From: Ailanthus altissimus
Taxonomy: Eukaryota; Streptophyta; Magnoliopsida; Sapindales; Simaroubaceae
DNA length: 64,000 bases
Assembly: GCA_946807835.1 (NCBI GenBank)
Contig: CAMPEX010000001.1
Location: forward strand, 9,005,001-9,069,000
Direction of reading: 5' to 3'
In this document: piece after piece, positions 12,307 to 24,856 of the stretch
Layout of the letters: each line of letters starts with the position of its first letter
Numbering within the stretch: position 1 is the first letter of the stretch
Program-made: the position numbers and the translations under genes
The notes under the pieces: model-generated
The model's database searches: none
What the model was told of the DNA's origin: nothing
What the model saw: the letters and a program-made list of their open reading frames with translations, nothing else

Positions 12307-12957
12307 TGTTGAGATTTTGAAGTAAAAGTCTTTTCTCACAAGTATTTAATAATTATAAAGATTACACAATGAAATAGAGATAACAATCAAAATACACGGG
12401 GCACAAGAATATATATGGTTTGGTAAATTGCTTACATTCACAATAAATCATGGAATTTTACCTTCTTTATTACTTAGTGATTACCACAAACTACCCCCTA
12501 ATCACAAAGATCACTTAAAAGATTACAAAAAATATATAGTATAACTAGTTCTCTAATGGTTTTTATTAGTACTCTCGTGTACACTCAGTACTCAAGCGTT
12601 CCTTAACCTCTATATTTAACATTCTCTTTGATGCCCCTTTGATGCATGCCACCCTAATGACTTTACAATAATTTATATAAGCTCCAAATTATCCCTAAAA
12701 ACCTTATATTGAGTTAGAACATGAGTTTGCGCATAAAAGGGTCAACTTGAAGATGTTGAAAATGAATCAAAATAGAAAACCTGGTGCCGCATGCCACCAA
12801 AGCAGAGTCGCAGTACCAAGCTACTGCCAAGCCGGTGCCACAGCGTGGCTCCTTTGGGGTTGCGGCTATAAGGCCTAGAAATGTACTTGTCGTGTATTTC
12901 GAGCCCCCCTTTGCTTCTAGCTTTTTGTTTCACTTTAAATCTCATCCGCCCATCTCA
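12307..12957 (-). mobile_element. 5' LTR of the Copia remnant
   Basis: The LTR edge is set at 12307 (minus strand ..CAACA, followed by the PBS). The other edge is only estimated from where LTR-A begins. The LTR contains a GC-richer stretch (about 12785-12870) with repeated 'GTGCCGC/GCCACAGCG'-like motifs, resembling the GC blocks of the LTR-C family at 44.7, 53.3 and 58.3 kb. The partner LTR is not in the window. The open frames at 12742-12969 are incidental. Confidence 0.55.
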
Positions 12958-13458
12958 TTTTTGGCTTAATTGTTAGGGTTGATGCTTACGTGTCATCCCT
13001 GAATGTACTGTTAGGGTTGTGCCTACGTGCTATCCCAGTTTTGTATAAATATTTGATATCTGTACAAAGTTTTTTTTGTTATATCGCTAATTACCTTTTA
13101 ATTATATGGTTTATTGCTTGTTACGCTACAGACTTTATTATATTTGAAGGCGTTCGGATACGGTCTAAAGGAGTTTAGACTGGTGCAAGAGTTAGCAAAT
13201 ATTCCAAGAGTTGAAACATTGTTTGTAACGGGACAAAGACCTCAGAATATGTTAATAATGATATAGTTGCAAAAATTGCAATAAATTGCTAGGATATGTC
13301 ATTATGCAAGCATGTTCTCAAATATATAGTTCCTGATCTATTTCTACTAATGCAGGTTTGTTAGTAGATCTTATTGATTTATATAAATCAGTGTATGTCT
13401 ATATCTGTCGGGTACAGCTGGTTGTTCTTAGCTGACCAGGATCTTAGAGATTGTATAG

Positions 13459-14890
13459 TGATGAGATATTTCTATATCTTAAATTAAGTGCAAGTATACA
13501 CTATCGTATGCAAGTAATAAATAGACTAAATAAGTCGGATGTCGAACCCACAGGGATAATTTTTTCTTTTTAACCAATTACTAAAATGATATCTTCCTAA
13601 TAATTATTCAGATAAATAAAAATCTAAGAATGAATGTAGAAAATATAAAAAATAAAAACACAATGCAACGAGATTTAAGTGATAGCAATATAGAGAAAAT
13701 CTAGGATTAATACTATCCCTCAATATGCTTTCTAATGATTAACCTTCTAATATTTAACTCTCTTAGTCTTTATTATTGATCAAGACACTAATGTATTCAC
13801 AAGCCTCTTCCAAAGTCATGCAAGTATACCTTAATTTAGCAAATACCTATATTCCTATAGTACTTGTAATAAATTAAGATTCATTAAGATTAGGTCTTAT
13901 TGATCATACATGCTAATTAGGTATATTCCTATCCTAAATTGAAACTTGCATATGCAACATTGAATGTTACTCTACAATCATGCATCAAATTACCTAGGTC
14001 TAAATATTATGATTCCTCTTCCAAGTTTATCAATAATATTACCAACTCATTCACCATATATTAGCCAGATATATTGAAGCATTAAGATCAAATAAATTGA
14101 ATATCAAAGAACTAAGTTTATTAAATATTCTAAAGATATGATAATTAAGCACACATATTGAGTTCAAATATTAACCCTAGAAAATAAGTTTAGCTCATGA
14201 CTACAAGAGAACAGCAGTAAAAATAATAATAAACCATGATACAATTAATAGCAAACCGATATAGACGTCAAATTGCTCTTAATTGCGCTGCCTAAGATCT
14301 CTCGATGCCGAAGAACGCCTTAAATCTCTCTCTAAAGTTGCCTCAATTAAACTCCTATTGCTCTCCAAGACTCGTGCTCTGTATTCTTGGTGCTCTTGGG
14401 TCGTCTTGGATTCATTCTTAAAGGCTGGGAACGAGTGACTTTTTATAGGGATTGATATGAGCTTGAAAATCTCAATTCTCGTCAGACAATGACTCGCGCT
14501 ACCGTTGGGGCGCTATGCAGTTGTCGCTGGGGCGACGAGTGAAAAAGACTTCACCGTTGGAGCGGTAAATTGATGGCGCTGGGGTGCTGTCTCGTCGCTG
14601 AAGCGGTAAAGGTTTGGCGCTGGAGCGCTAGATGCGACTTCAACAGGTCGTATTTCTTATTTCGATCACTATTACAACGCTGGGGCGATAATCCTCTTGG
14701 AGCTAGGGCGGTGGACACATTATTTTAAAATCTTTATGTTTTAGTCCCTATTTTCGCTCCTTTTGCATTCTTTCTTTAAATTTCATTCAAGTCCTTATAA
14801 ATAATAATAATGCACATAAATAGCCATCTATTCTCATAAAATATCAATAATAAAAATATGAGAAAATATATGACAAATTTGCCCTTATCA
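13459..14890. mobile_element. Solo LTR, TSD TATAG, nested in LTR-A
   Basis: The element starts TGATGAG and ends CTTATCA (inverted ends TGATRAG). It is flanked on both sides by TATAG (13454-13458 and 14891-14895). Removing it with one TSD restores continuous LTR-A sequence. It is 1432 bp with TG..CA ends and a 5-bp TSD, and no coding region, PBS or second LTR, which marks a solo LTR. A GC-rich block at about 14480-14720 repeats 'CGYTGGGGCG' and 'CGYTGGAGCG' motifs every 20-40 bp. Orientation and superfamily are not determined. Confidence 0.8.
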
Positions 14891-14950
14891 TATAGGCATA
14901 CAGGTATTCAGTTAAGTCTGAGTACTGAACAGACTCGTGAGGACCCCAAT

Positions 14951-17797
14951 TGTCACGCCCCAGACCTAAAAGATCCGACACACGACATCACTTATATTCA
15001 TTTAAAAATGTGCACCCATAAATAATATTACACAAAAATTCAAACTTTAATTCAATACAGGAATCCTTAGCAAGTTGCTAGTAAGTTCAACATTAAAGAA
15101 AATCAACCCATAATCTAACATATACATATAATCCTCTATTGAATATATTTAAACATTCATTTCAATTTCTTTCAGAATTATAGCAATTGAATTATGATTG
15201 GGACAATTATTAAACCGGAGATACGCAGAGTTTTCTCAGAGATTAACACTCTACTACGTCACCAGTAGCAACTTTGTTACCGGGAGCCCAGAATATATTC
15301 ATTGCAAATTCTTACTTAAAATCATCCAATAACCACACTTTATGAAACTTAAACCAAATTCAATCCACACACAATAAAATAATACATAAGTATTTATCCA
15401 ATAGGGACAAATCAAATATTATATCCCATGTGTCCTCAAATGAAACACTCAGAAACCTAGCAACTTAGGGAACCCAAGAAATAGCAGAAGCCTTGCCAAA
15501 TTCGCTAAGCACACATGTACCTTATTTACCTGAAATCACCATAAACTATAATGAGTATAAAACTCAGTAAGCATACTAGTTTTTCATATATCAAAATACA
15601 AATACATATATGTACACAATGCATGTGTATGATATGCTGTGATAAATCAACATCATAATCTTATCAAATCACATGTCATGTAAGCGCTTACACATTCTTT
15701 CAAAACATATAATAAGAATACCATCACTCAACTACTACTTAGTAGGACTTACATATCACATATCACATAATGAGCCGAATGTCACTCGTATGTGACATAC
15801 CGTATTAGAGGAATAGTACAAGTGAGATTTTTAAATCACATATATATAATGCTCATGCCCGAAGGTAAAAGCCAAACCCTCACCCTGGTCATCGGTGAGT
15901 CCTCTCACATGCACCAATATGCCATCACACGAATGTGATGACTCACTCTTCCTTTAGGTACTAATAGGATCCTCCCTACATACGGAACACATAACATATA
16001 CCAATCCCGAAGGAAAGGCCACACATAAAGGCTCTACAAATCACATAAAATGCCTACTAAGTCAACAGTGAGTTCAAGTACCCTCAAAATACAAAATATT
16101 TCTCATGGACATATTACACTTCAAAAGCTCTTTTTGTTAAACACATTTCACTTTGAAAGCTCACTTTCAAAAACACATGTATGTCCATGCTCATATTCAT
16201 AAATACACATCTTCACATTTCATATCAAAATATACTTTGACATAACATAAACATATTCCTAACCGCATTTACAAAATCATACAAAACAATTACTACGTTT
16301 ATTGTGATTTCAGTAAAAAGTCTAGTATACTTACCTCTTAGCACTTTCAGCTACAAAGCTTAAATCTCCTTAACCTATCAATAGAGATTAATCCTTTCAT
16401 AAGCCTCAAAATTACTACAAAATACTTTAAATAGCTTACAAAATTATACACAATGCATTTATCATATCAAATTGGTCTAAATACTTGGTTTCTCAAAACC
16501 TGTCATTCTGACCACTTACACTTAACAAAAATTTTTAATACATCAAATGATGTCCAATTACTCCAAAATCCGAATATATCATTCTTGACTCATATATCCT
16601 TCCTATATATAAATATTATAACAAAATTCCTACATAATCCATTCCATACACACCATCGAATCCAAACTACTAACCTGACAGGATCCAGATACTAATTGAA
16701 CAGTATTCAATCTCCTAATTTTATAAAATTATATTCTAACTAAAAAATTATAAAACTATCACAGACATAGTCTTGACATATATCCCAATCCATGATAAAT
16801 ATTTTACTTCAATTTAACCGCCAAAAGTATTTTAAAACTATTTGCTTCTCTAGCTTTAAAAACCTGTTAATCAAATACTGCAATGAGCTGATACACTTTA
16901 GAAAATCATAATATTTCAACCACATTGATCTAAATTCTCAATTCTGAGTATGTCATATTAGACATATACATTTATTATATTCTATAAATTCGTAATTTTT
17001 AAAGATGATTCAGTATGAAAAAAATTATTTGTCACTGTATCATACTGTTCACACAGGAAATTTCTAGAATTTCAGGGTCATTTTGGTAAATTTTCAAAAA
17101 AATTCAATTTCTGGAATTTTGAATCGATTCAAAGTCTCAGATGATCCTAAACATATCTAATTTCATATGCTCAAAATTTAAAACCAGAATCGAATCACAA
17201 AAATTTATAAAATTACTGGATCAAGAGACTATCAAGCAGAAATTCCACAATTTATCATGATTTATCAAGCTACCTTATAGATTATCATCAATTCTCATAA
17301 GATCTTACGAAATACACATCAAATCCTCAATTATACATATTTATAGAAATCAAAACTTAAAGGAATTAACTTAATTAATACCAATAAATTGAGAAATAGG
17401 TATAATATACCTCTTAAAATTCAAAATTTCAATTTCTTCTTCTTTTTCTTCTTCTTCTCTTTCTCTCCTCTCTATTTCTCTCTCTTCTCTCTCTAAAGGG
17501 ATAGCTCGACCCAAAAATGAGTAAATTAGGGTTTCAAAAGTGTATTTTTATACTAAGAGGTAAATATTTGATATTTACAAATTTGCCCATAAAACTTTCA
17601 AAGTATTACAATTTGGTCCCTAAAATAAATCTAAAGTCTTACAAATAAACCCATTACTAATAGTATGTCCTTAACTTATAAAAACACTACTAATAACAAT
17701 ATAAAAATCAAGGATCACCCACATACAAATAAAATATATATATTTATATATATATATATATACATATTTTTACCGGTTATGGATACTAGTTACTACA
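14951..17797 (-). mobile_element. LTR-B solo LTR, TSD CCAAT, nested in LTR-A
   Basis: Starts TGTCACGCCCCAGACC and ends TTACTACA, with CCAAT immediately on both sides (14946-14950, 17798-17802). It is 2847 bp. A second copy lies in opposite orientation at 53562-56280 with its own TSD. No ORFs of note, no PBS and no internal domain are present, so it is a solo LTR. The minus strand is called the sense strand because plant Ty3/Gypsy LTRs commonly end in ..GGGGYGTGACA just before a Met-tRNA PBS; that is inference. A pyrimidine-rich CTT tract lies at 17430-17500 and a (TA)n run at about 17738-17760. Confidence 0.8.
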
Positions 17798-18701
17798 CCA
17801 ATAGACATCCTATGTTGCCGTTAATGGAAGGTCTTCTTGAGTTGAGTAGTATACGTGGTCCTCTGACTTGAGTACCATGGTGGACTTATAAGTGATCCAC
17901 TATGCTTTTATTCCATGCATGTCAGAGACCTTTCATGGTCTGACCGCTGGGTGTCGCTGGGTATGGTCCGATGCTCATAGAGTCCAGTGCGTGCAGATAT
18001 GAGATCCATCAGCTCTTATAGGGAGTGATATATCTAGATGCTCCAAGATACTATCTCAGAAAAGTCTTATGGCCGTAAGCAGTTAACCCGAAAATGTGTT
18101 TCCATGGGTTAAACAATATGGCAAAGAGTTTTACTCATATTGTTCAATTGAGATACCATTCTGGAGATAGGTTTATGGATGAGCATATGGGGATTTGACA
18201 GTGTGAATCTATGTCTCCGCACATCTAAGATATAAATGATGGAAGGACTATATGTATGCGTTGTAACCTCAACTTGTATGGTTTAACGTGTCGATTTGTA
18301 ATATTCATGACGTGTGAGTGGGGCATGGTTTACAGACTTATGGAATAGTTCCATTTGATGAATCGGGCGTGGACTTAGAAAGTCTCGCGATATGGAGTGT
18401 ACTCGTCGTGCACTGGGGCAGAGTACTGGATTAAATTGTTTAATCCAGTAATATCCAACGTAACTATAAAAATGCGTGCGTATCTATATTTAAGTGTTAA
18501 ATATAATAATTAGTCAATAATTATTATTTACTAATTGTAAAGTGACACGTGATGCATTGTGAGCTTTCAGTTGAATTTACCCAAGTGTAGGGTTTGGTAA
18601 GACCCGTTAAAGAGTATACTTAGTAACTATTCATGAGAGGTAAAATAATCATTTCAGACTTTAATTATTTAAATGTTAAATAATCAAATATCTCTAATAT
18701 T

Positions 18702-18891
18702 TTATATTATTATATAATATTTTATTTATAATAATATAATATATATAATGCACGATAATTGTCATGCATTATATATATAATATTATTATTATAATTTTAT
18801 ATTATTATATAATATTTTATTTATAATAATATAATATATATAATGCACGATAATTGTCATGCATTATATATATAATATTATTATTATAATT
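18702..18891. repeat. Tandem duplication of a 95-bp AT-rich palindromic unit inside LTR-A
   Basis: Two near-identical 95-bp units lie head to tail; the landmark GCACGATAATTGTCATGC occurs at 18750 and 18845. Each unit holds a long inverted repeat, ATATATAATGCA against TGCATTATATAT around that landmark, so each can form a cruciform. The other LTR-A copies lack the second unit. Confidence 0.75.
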
Positions 18892-20109
18892 TTATATTAT
18901 TATATTTTACCAACAAAGTTATTTTTTATTATATTATATTGTGATATTATTTTTTTAATCCTAAGAGTTATATATGTGTGAATTGAATCGGAAATTTGAG
19001 AGAAAAAAAAATTGAATGGAATTCAATTGAAAGAAAAAAAAAAAGGTTATTTTCTTTTGCCATTTTTGTTTCATGCTCTTTGTTTTGAGAAGCAATTGTT
19101 GCTTCCAATTCTCTACTTCATTAACATGAGAAACAAGAGCAATAGATTAAGTACTGGCCATTGGGATTAAGGGTTAATCTTACGTTGAATTAAGAAGTTG
19201 TTGTTTTAGATTATCAAGCCCATCAAGTTAATAACTGGAACTGACATCCAGTACAACTTCAGGCGGACTCTGGAAGTATACGTGTAAAATATTACACGTA
19301 TTGATAATTTCTCAATTTTATTATTTATGTATTAATTTGATTAATATATAATTAGCATGTTAATTATATATTTTTATATTTAACTGCGTTAAAATATGTA
19401 TTAGATGTGTATTATTTAATTAACACATTACCACATGCATACACCTGGACACAGTAGATCCCCTACATATACATATACTTATGTATTTATACAAGTGTAT
19501 ATTTTCATTAAATTCCTAATACCTATTTATATGGTACCGTATAATGTAACATTATAGACATTATATGATTTGAAGGAGTTTAGATAAGAGTTTATAATTA
19601 GCCACGCTGAGAGATATAAATGGTAAATGTTAGCACAGCTAATTGTTAACTGCTTATAATATTTAGCGAAGATCCAAGAGTTGAAATCTGGTCTGTAATG
19701 GAACATAGACCTAAGAATATATTAGTAACTGCATAGTTACAATCATGTGCTAGAAAATGCTAGTTACGCAAGTATGTTCTCAAATATTATCCCTGATTTA
19801 TTTCTGCCAATGCGGGTCTGTCGGTAGATACTTTTATATAGATTAGCATATGTCGTACTTATAGGGTATAGATGGTCATTTCTAGCTGACTGTGAGCTTA
19901 GAGTTCGTATTGACATATAGGTATCCAGTTATGACTGGATATAGGACAAACTCACGAGGGCCTCCAATATACACCCTATGTAAGTCGTCAATGGAGGGTC
20001 CTATTGAGTTTAGTAGTATACGTGATCCTTTGACCTGAGTGCTATAGTGGGCTTGTAAGTGATCCACCATACTTTGGTTCCACGCATGTCACCGACCTTT
20101 CATGGTGTA

Positions 20110-20777
20110 ACCGCTGGGTATCGTTGGGTATGGTTCAATGCTTATGGAGTCTGGTGTGTACAGATGTAGAATCCTTCAGCTCACATAGGGAGTTAGATAT
20201 CCAGATGCTTCGAGATTGTATCTCAAAAAGTTTTATGGCCACAAGTATTAATCCTAAGAAAGAGTTTTCGCCAAGGTGGAACAATATGGTAAATTGTTTT
20301 GCACATATTGTTCAGTGAGATACAAATATAAGGATATGATATGGATGAGTACATAGGGATTTGACGGTAATAATTTATATCCCCGCACATCCAAGATATC
20401 ATGACGAAAGGACTATACGTATACGTTATAATCTTAACTTGTAATCGTTGGGTGTCGTTGGGTATGGTTCGATGCTTATGGAGTTTGGTGTGTACAGATA
20501 TAGAATCCGTCAGCTCACATAGGGAGTTAGATATCCAGATGCTTCGAGACTGTATCTCAAAAATTTTTATGGCCACAAGTATTAATCCCAAGAAAGAGTT
20601 TTCGCTAGGGTGGAACAATATGAAAAATTGTTTTGCACATATTGTCCAGTGAGATACAAATATAAGGATATGATATGGATGAGCACATGGGGATTTGACG
20701 GTAATAATTTATATCCCCGCACATCCAAGATATCATGACGAAAGGACTATACGTATACGTTGTAATCTTAACTTGTA
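20110..20777 (+). repeat. 334-bp tandem duplication within LTR-A copy 2
   Basis: The landmark TCGTTGGGTATGGTTC starts at 20121 and again at 20455, and the following ~320 bp are almost identical, including a shared run from GGAGTTAGATATCCAGATGC to ACGAAAGGACTATACGTATA. Other LTR-A copies have the segment once. The few differences suggest a fairly recent duplication. Confidence 0.85.
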
Positions 20778-21280
20778 TGGTTCAACGTGTTGATTTGTAT
20801 TTTCGTGACGTATGTGTAGGGTAATATTCACGAACTCATGGAATAGTTTCATTTGACGAATCAGGTGTGAACCTAGGGAGTCTCGCAATATGGAGTGTAC
20901 TTGTTGTGCACTGGGACAGCGTACCGAATTAAATTGTTTAATTCAGTAATATCCAGTACTACCACAGAAATACGTGTATGTCTGTATTTAAGTGTTAAAT
21001 ACAACAATTAATCAATAATAATAATTTGTTAATTGTATAAACGTGGCGCATTGTAAATCTTTGATTGAATTTACTCAAGTGTAAAATTTGATGAGACTTA
21101 CTAAAAGGTAGACTTAATAATTATGCATGAAGAGTAAAATAATTATTTTATATATTAATTATTAAAATATTTTATTATAATATATTATTTTATTATATAA
21201 TATTATTAATGCTTATTAGTTGTCTTCCATTATTAATATTTTATTAATATATAATATTATTATTTTTATTATCAATTGAG

Positions 21281-21290
<10 letters not shown>

Positions 21291-21311
<21 letters not shown>
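21291..21311 (+). repeat. (GT)n microsatellite
   Basis: About 10 uninterrupted GT dinucleotides, preceded by (AT)n, in LTR-A copy 2. Confidence 0.9.
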
Positions 21312-21836
21312 AACCAAGAGAAGCATGATGATTTGTTTCTTACATTTTTTTGTGTTGTTTTGAAACAATATGAAATTGAAGGAAATTGTTTCGGTTGGTG
21401 GCCTGCTGAATGTCAAGCAAAAATAAGGGATATTGATTATTTTTAGGATTAATTTTAAGTGTTAAAATTAATTTTATTGGCTATTAATTATAATAATATA
21501 AAAGTTTATTTTATTGATTAAAGAGTTAATTAAAGAAAAAATAAATATAAAGGGTTTAAATGTTAAAGTCAGTACTTAACTTGGAGTTACAATTTTAGTT
21601 TATTAAGTCCACCGAATTAATGATTAAAATTGTTAATGAATTGATCTCTAGATAGATTCTGAAAATACACGTGTATAACGTTACACATTATAATATTTTC
21701 TCAATCATTTAAATATATTAATTTAATTAATATATTATTTATTATATAATTTAATTATTCTACAACATTAAATATGTATATGATACATATTTTATATAAT
21801 AAATATTATTACACATACTATATTAAATTCCTTACA

Positions 21837-22746
21837 TTAATGTTATCTTATCGTTAATGTCCAACTTAAAATCATACTTAACATAATTTTAAATTATTAA
21901 ATTTTAATAAAAAAAAAATAAGTGACATAATTAAATAGAATGATTCTATTAAAAGGGATTTTTTTTTTTTTTTTTGTCAACAAAAAAGTCAAAGAAGTAG
22001 CCGATAAGAAAAATTGGCGCCCTTTGATTTAGTAGAATCGGTTATGAACACGACAACAATCCAATTCTCATAAGGGCCTTTTGCCCACATTTGCATCACT
22101 CGCTCTGTCTATTAACACAATCAAAAATATTTTGCACTTCTTTCAATTTCTAAATTACTTTCTCTAATTTTCATTGCATTCGAACACTTTTATCCCTCAA
22201 GATGAATTATAAACGAGATACAAATTACCTCAACCATTCTTTGCAAGAAAATGTTCATTAACCATTTCTCTTGAATATTTGTTAAAACATTAATATTCTT
22301 TTTCTCTATTTACCTAAACATGACAAATTATTCTAAAACATTACTTCTCATTTCATCTGATTCATAACACCCAACTCTAAGAATTATAGCTCACTTCTCA
22401 CAATTAGAAAGCCTCTAAGTGGGCCAATAAGACACTAACCTCTAATATTCAAAAGACAATTATAGCCTTGAGGGTTGAATCTTCTTCAGCGGGAAACATT
22501 TGATCTCCTCATTTTAACGCAACAGAAAGAACCTTCGGTTTCCATGCTTATCAGTGGATCCGGCTGCAGAAGATTCTCACCTGAAACCAATAAATAACGG
22601 TCTTTTAACTGAATTCTTAACAAAATGACACTGCCCTTTGCTCTACTCTCTCTCTATCTCTCCCTACGAGTCCATTCTCAGTTCTCTCCCTCTGTTTGAT
22701 TGCTAAGAAACGCCGAGAAAATTTCCTCTCGATAAAATAAACGGAA
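21837..22746 (+). other. Intergenic DNA and promoter region of the HOTHEAD-like gene
   Basis: No gene is seen. The last 300 bp are less AT-rich, with an E2F-like motif at 22489-22496, a possible TATA-like AATAAATAA at about 22589, and CT-rich sequence at 22640-22690 typical of plant 5' UTRs. Confidence 0.4.
22489..22496 (-). promoter_or_regulatory. E2F-like site TTTCCCGC upstream of the HOTHEAD-like gene
   Basis: The plus strand reads GCGGGAAA, which is TTTCCCGC on the other strand, a full match to WTTSSCSS. It lies about 250 bp before the ATG. A functional role is not established; E2F motifs also occur by chance. Confidence 0.25.
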
Positions 22747-24856
22747 ATGGCGAAACCCGTTTGTCTTTTTTCTCTTCAATACATCGCGTTCTTGGTGCTC
22801 GTTTGTGCAGTTGTTTCTTGGAGCGCAAGACTTCACTCTCATCAATCTCAAGGTCAGTCCAGTTACTGTTTTTGGCTTTAAAACCTTCTCTTTTTATCTT
22901 TTTTTTTCCTGTTTGAATTCCGAGAAAATGCCGGAAAAGAAGAGAAAAGTGATTCATCATTTTCTCGGAAACCAAACAAGACGATTTTGAGGTTTCTAAT
23001 AAAATGCACGTTACGAAAGGGAAAGTTTAGTTGTTTGCTTAATTGAACTGGGTTGTTAATTATTTGCACGAAGTTGAATAAGACCAATAAAAAGATCAAA
23101 ATTTTACTTTCTTGTTTATAGATTTTACTCACTTTCATGTCAAACACTGTCTAGAACCTCATTAACATTTTTTTTTTCCTTGTTTTATCTTTGTAACAGA
23201 ACCAAGTTACTTAAAATTTGTGCACAATTCTACTGATTTTCCAACAGAGAATTACTATGACTTCATTATAGTAGGAGGAGGCACTGCTGGGTGCCCATTA
23301 GCCACAACTCTCTCACAATCCTTTAAAGTACTTTTACTTGAACGCGGCAGTGTTGCCTATGGCAACCCCAATTTGATGACTCAAGAAGGGTTCTTGACAA
23401 CCCTCATGGAGGTAGACATGTTTGATTCTCCGGCTCAGGCCTTTACGTCTGAGGATGGGGTCCCTAATGCCAGGGGACGTGTTCTTGGAGGCAGTAGTGC
23501 CATCAATGCTGGGTTTTACAGCCGTGCTGATCCAGAATTTTATGAGAAATCTGGTATGAATTGGGACCTTAAGGTTGTGAATGAGTCATATGAGTGGGTT
23601 GAGAAGGCGATTGTGTTTAGGCCTGAGTTGAGAAATTGGCAATCTGCTGTTAGAGATGGGTTGTTGGAGGCTGGTGTTGATCCTTATAATGGGTTTAGGT
23701 TAGATCATGTGGTGGGGACTAAGATTGGGGGTTCCACGTTTGATAGTTCCGGGAGAAGGCATAGTTCTGCCGATCTTCTTGCTTATGCAAATGCCGTGAA
23801 TATTGAAGTTGCTGTCTATGCAAGTGTTGAGAGGGTACTGTTGGCATCTTCTTCACCTTATGCTGGTTCTAAGCAGGCTGCGATTGGTGTCATTTATAGG
23901 GATCGGATAGGGGGGTATCATCACGCTATGGTGAGGGAAAAGGGTGAGGTGATACTTTGTGCTGGTGCTATTGGAAGTCCTCAGTTGCTGCTTTTGAGTG
24001 GCATTGGTCCAAGGCCTTATCTATCATCTTGGGGAATTCCAATAGCTTATCATCATCCATATGTGGGACAATATATGTATGATAATCCGAGGAATGGCAT
24101 CTCAATTGTGCCTCCAATCCCACTTGAGCATTCACTGATTCAGGTTGTTGGCGTTACTGAAAGTGGGATTTATGTTGAAGCAGCTTCCAATGTGATTCCT
24201 TTCACTTCTCCTGCTCGTTCTGTTTTCATCAGGACACCATCTTCACCTCTTTATCTTACTGTGGCAACCTTGATGGAGAAGATTGTTGGGCCACTTTCTA
24301 GTGGTTCATTAAGGCTGGCTTCAACAGATGTAAGGGTGAATCCAGTTGTTCGTTTCAATTACTTCAGCAATCCAGTGGATGTTGAAAGGTGTGTTAATGG
24401 GACACGAAAGATTGGGGATGTGCTGAGAAGCCGGTCCATGGATGATTGGAAGTTTCATGAATGGTTTGGGGCTAGAAATTTCAGGTTTGTGGGGCCTGCA
24501 TTGCCTATTGATCAATCTGACTATGACCAGATGGCTGATTTTTGTCAAAGAACCGTGAACACTATATGGCATTACCATGGAGGTTGTGTTGTGGGAAGAG
24601 TAGTTGATAGTGATCTTCATGTTATTGGTGTCGATTCTCTTCGAGTTGTTGATGGATCAACATTTAATATATCACCAGGGACCAATCCCCAGGCTACACT
24701 GATGATGATGGGCAGGTAACAGCTTGTTCTATCTTAAGCTCATAGTTTGTTATATGAATATGCTTGTGTATAAGTAATTCATCATTTTCTTTTCTTTGTT
24801 TATTTCATAGATATGTTGGGTTGAAGATAACCAGAGAGCGTTCGAGACATAGATAG
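22747..24856 (+). CDS. HOTHEAD-like GMC (FAD-dependent) oxidoreductase
   Basis: Three exons (22747-22852, 23200-24715, 24811-24856) join to 555 aa. The first exon encodes a hydrophobic signal peptide (MAKPVCLFSLQYIAFLVLV.., about 1-26), pointing to secretion. The FAD dinucleotide motif VGGGTAGCPLA lies at 60-70, the GMC signature 1 region GRVLGGSSAINAGF at 128-141, and signature 2 GAIGSPQLLLLSGIGP at 291-306. The C-terminal active-site region has WHYHGGCVVG, with H493 the likely catalytic base, and GTNPQATLMMMGR, with N531 at the second active-site position. In Arabidopsis, HOTHEAD prevents epidermal organ fusion and is tied to oxidation of omega-hydroxy fatty acids for cutin. Paralogues are many, so orthology to HOTHEAD itself is not claimed. 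The last exon supplies only RYVGLKITRERSRHR. No disruption is seen. Confidence 0.9.

Larger units (their letters stand above)
12971..19466 (+). mobile_element. LTR-A copy 1: left LTR of a two-LTR element, interrupted by two nested insertions
   Basis: Starts TGTTAGGGTTGATGCTTACG at 12971, directly after TTAAT (12966-12970). It continues to 13458, then 14896-14950, then 17803-19466, once the two bounded insertions at 13459-14890 and 14951-17797 are removed. The net length is about 2.2 kb. Sequence matches the copies at 19467, 31373 and 52029: for example GTAGTATACGTGGTCCTCTG, and TGGTTCCACGCATGTCA in the others. The first 70 bp contain a second TGTTAGGG start (13010), a local duplication. It joins copy 2 head-to-tail at about 19466, where roughly 10 bp of its own end and about 35 bp of the next start are missing. 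No ORF of retroviral type is present. Confidence 0.7.
19467..21836 (+). mobile_element. LTR-A copy 2: right LTR of the same two-LTR element
   Basis: Begins inside the LTR-A start region (ACATATACATATACTTATG, aligning about 35 bp into copy 3) and ends CCTTACA at 21836. The bases that follow, TTAAT (21837-21841), match the TTAAT left of copy 1 at 12966-12970. The two head-to-tail LTRs are therefore bounded by one shared target duplication. The copy is 2370 bp because of a 334-bp internal tandem duplication. A (GT)n run lies at 21291-21311. It has no protein-coding content; open frames at 20124-20652 come from the duplicated repeat sequence. Confidence 0.7.

Noticed and set aside
12742..13178. 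Overlapping open frames at the Copia LTR / LTR-A border
   Set aside because: They span the GC-rich block of an LTR and the start of another element; no protein similarity.
20124..20652. Two similar small open frames (MVQ/RCLWSLVCTD.. type)
   Set aside because: They arise from the 334-bp tandem duplication inside a non-coding LTR; the frame is not kept in the other LTR-A copies.
24321..24620. 99-codon minus-strand open frame within the HOTHEAD-like gene
   Set aside because: Shadow of the real coding frame.
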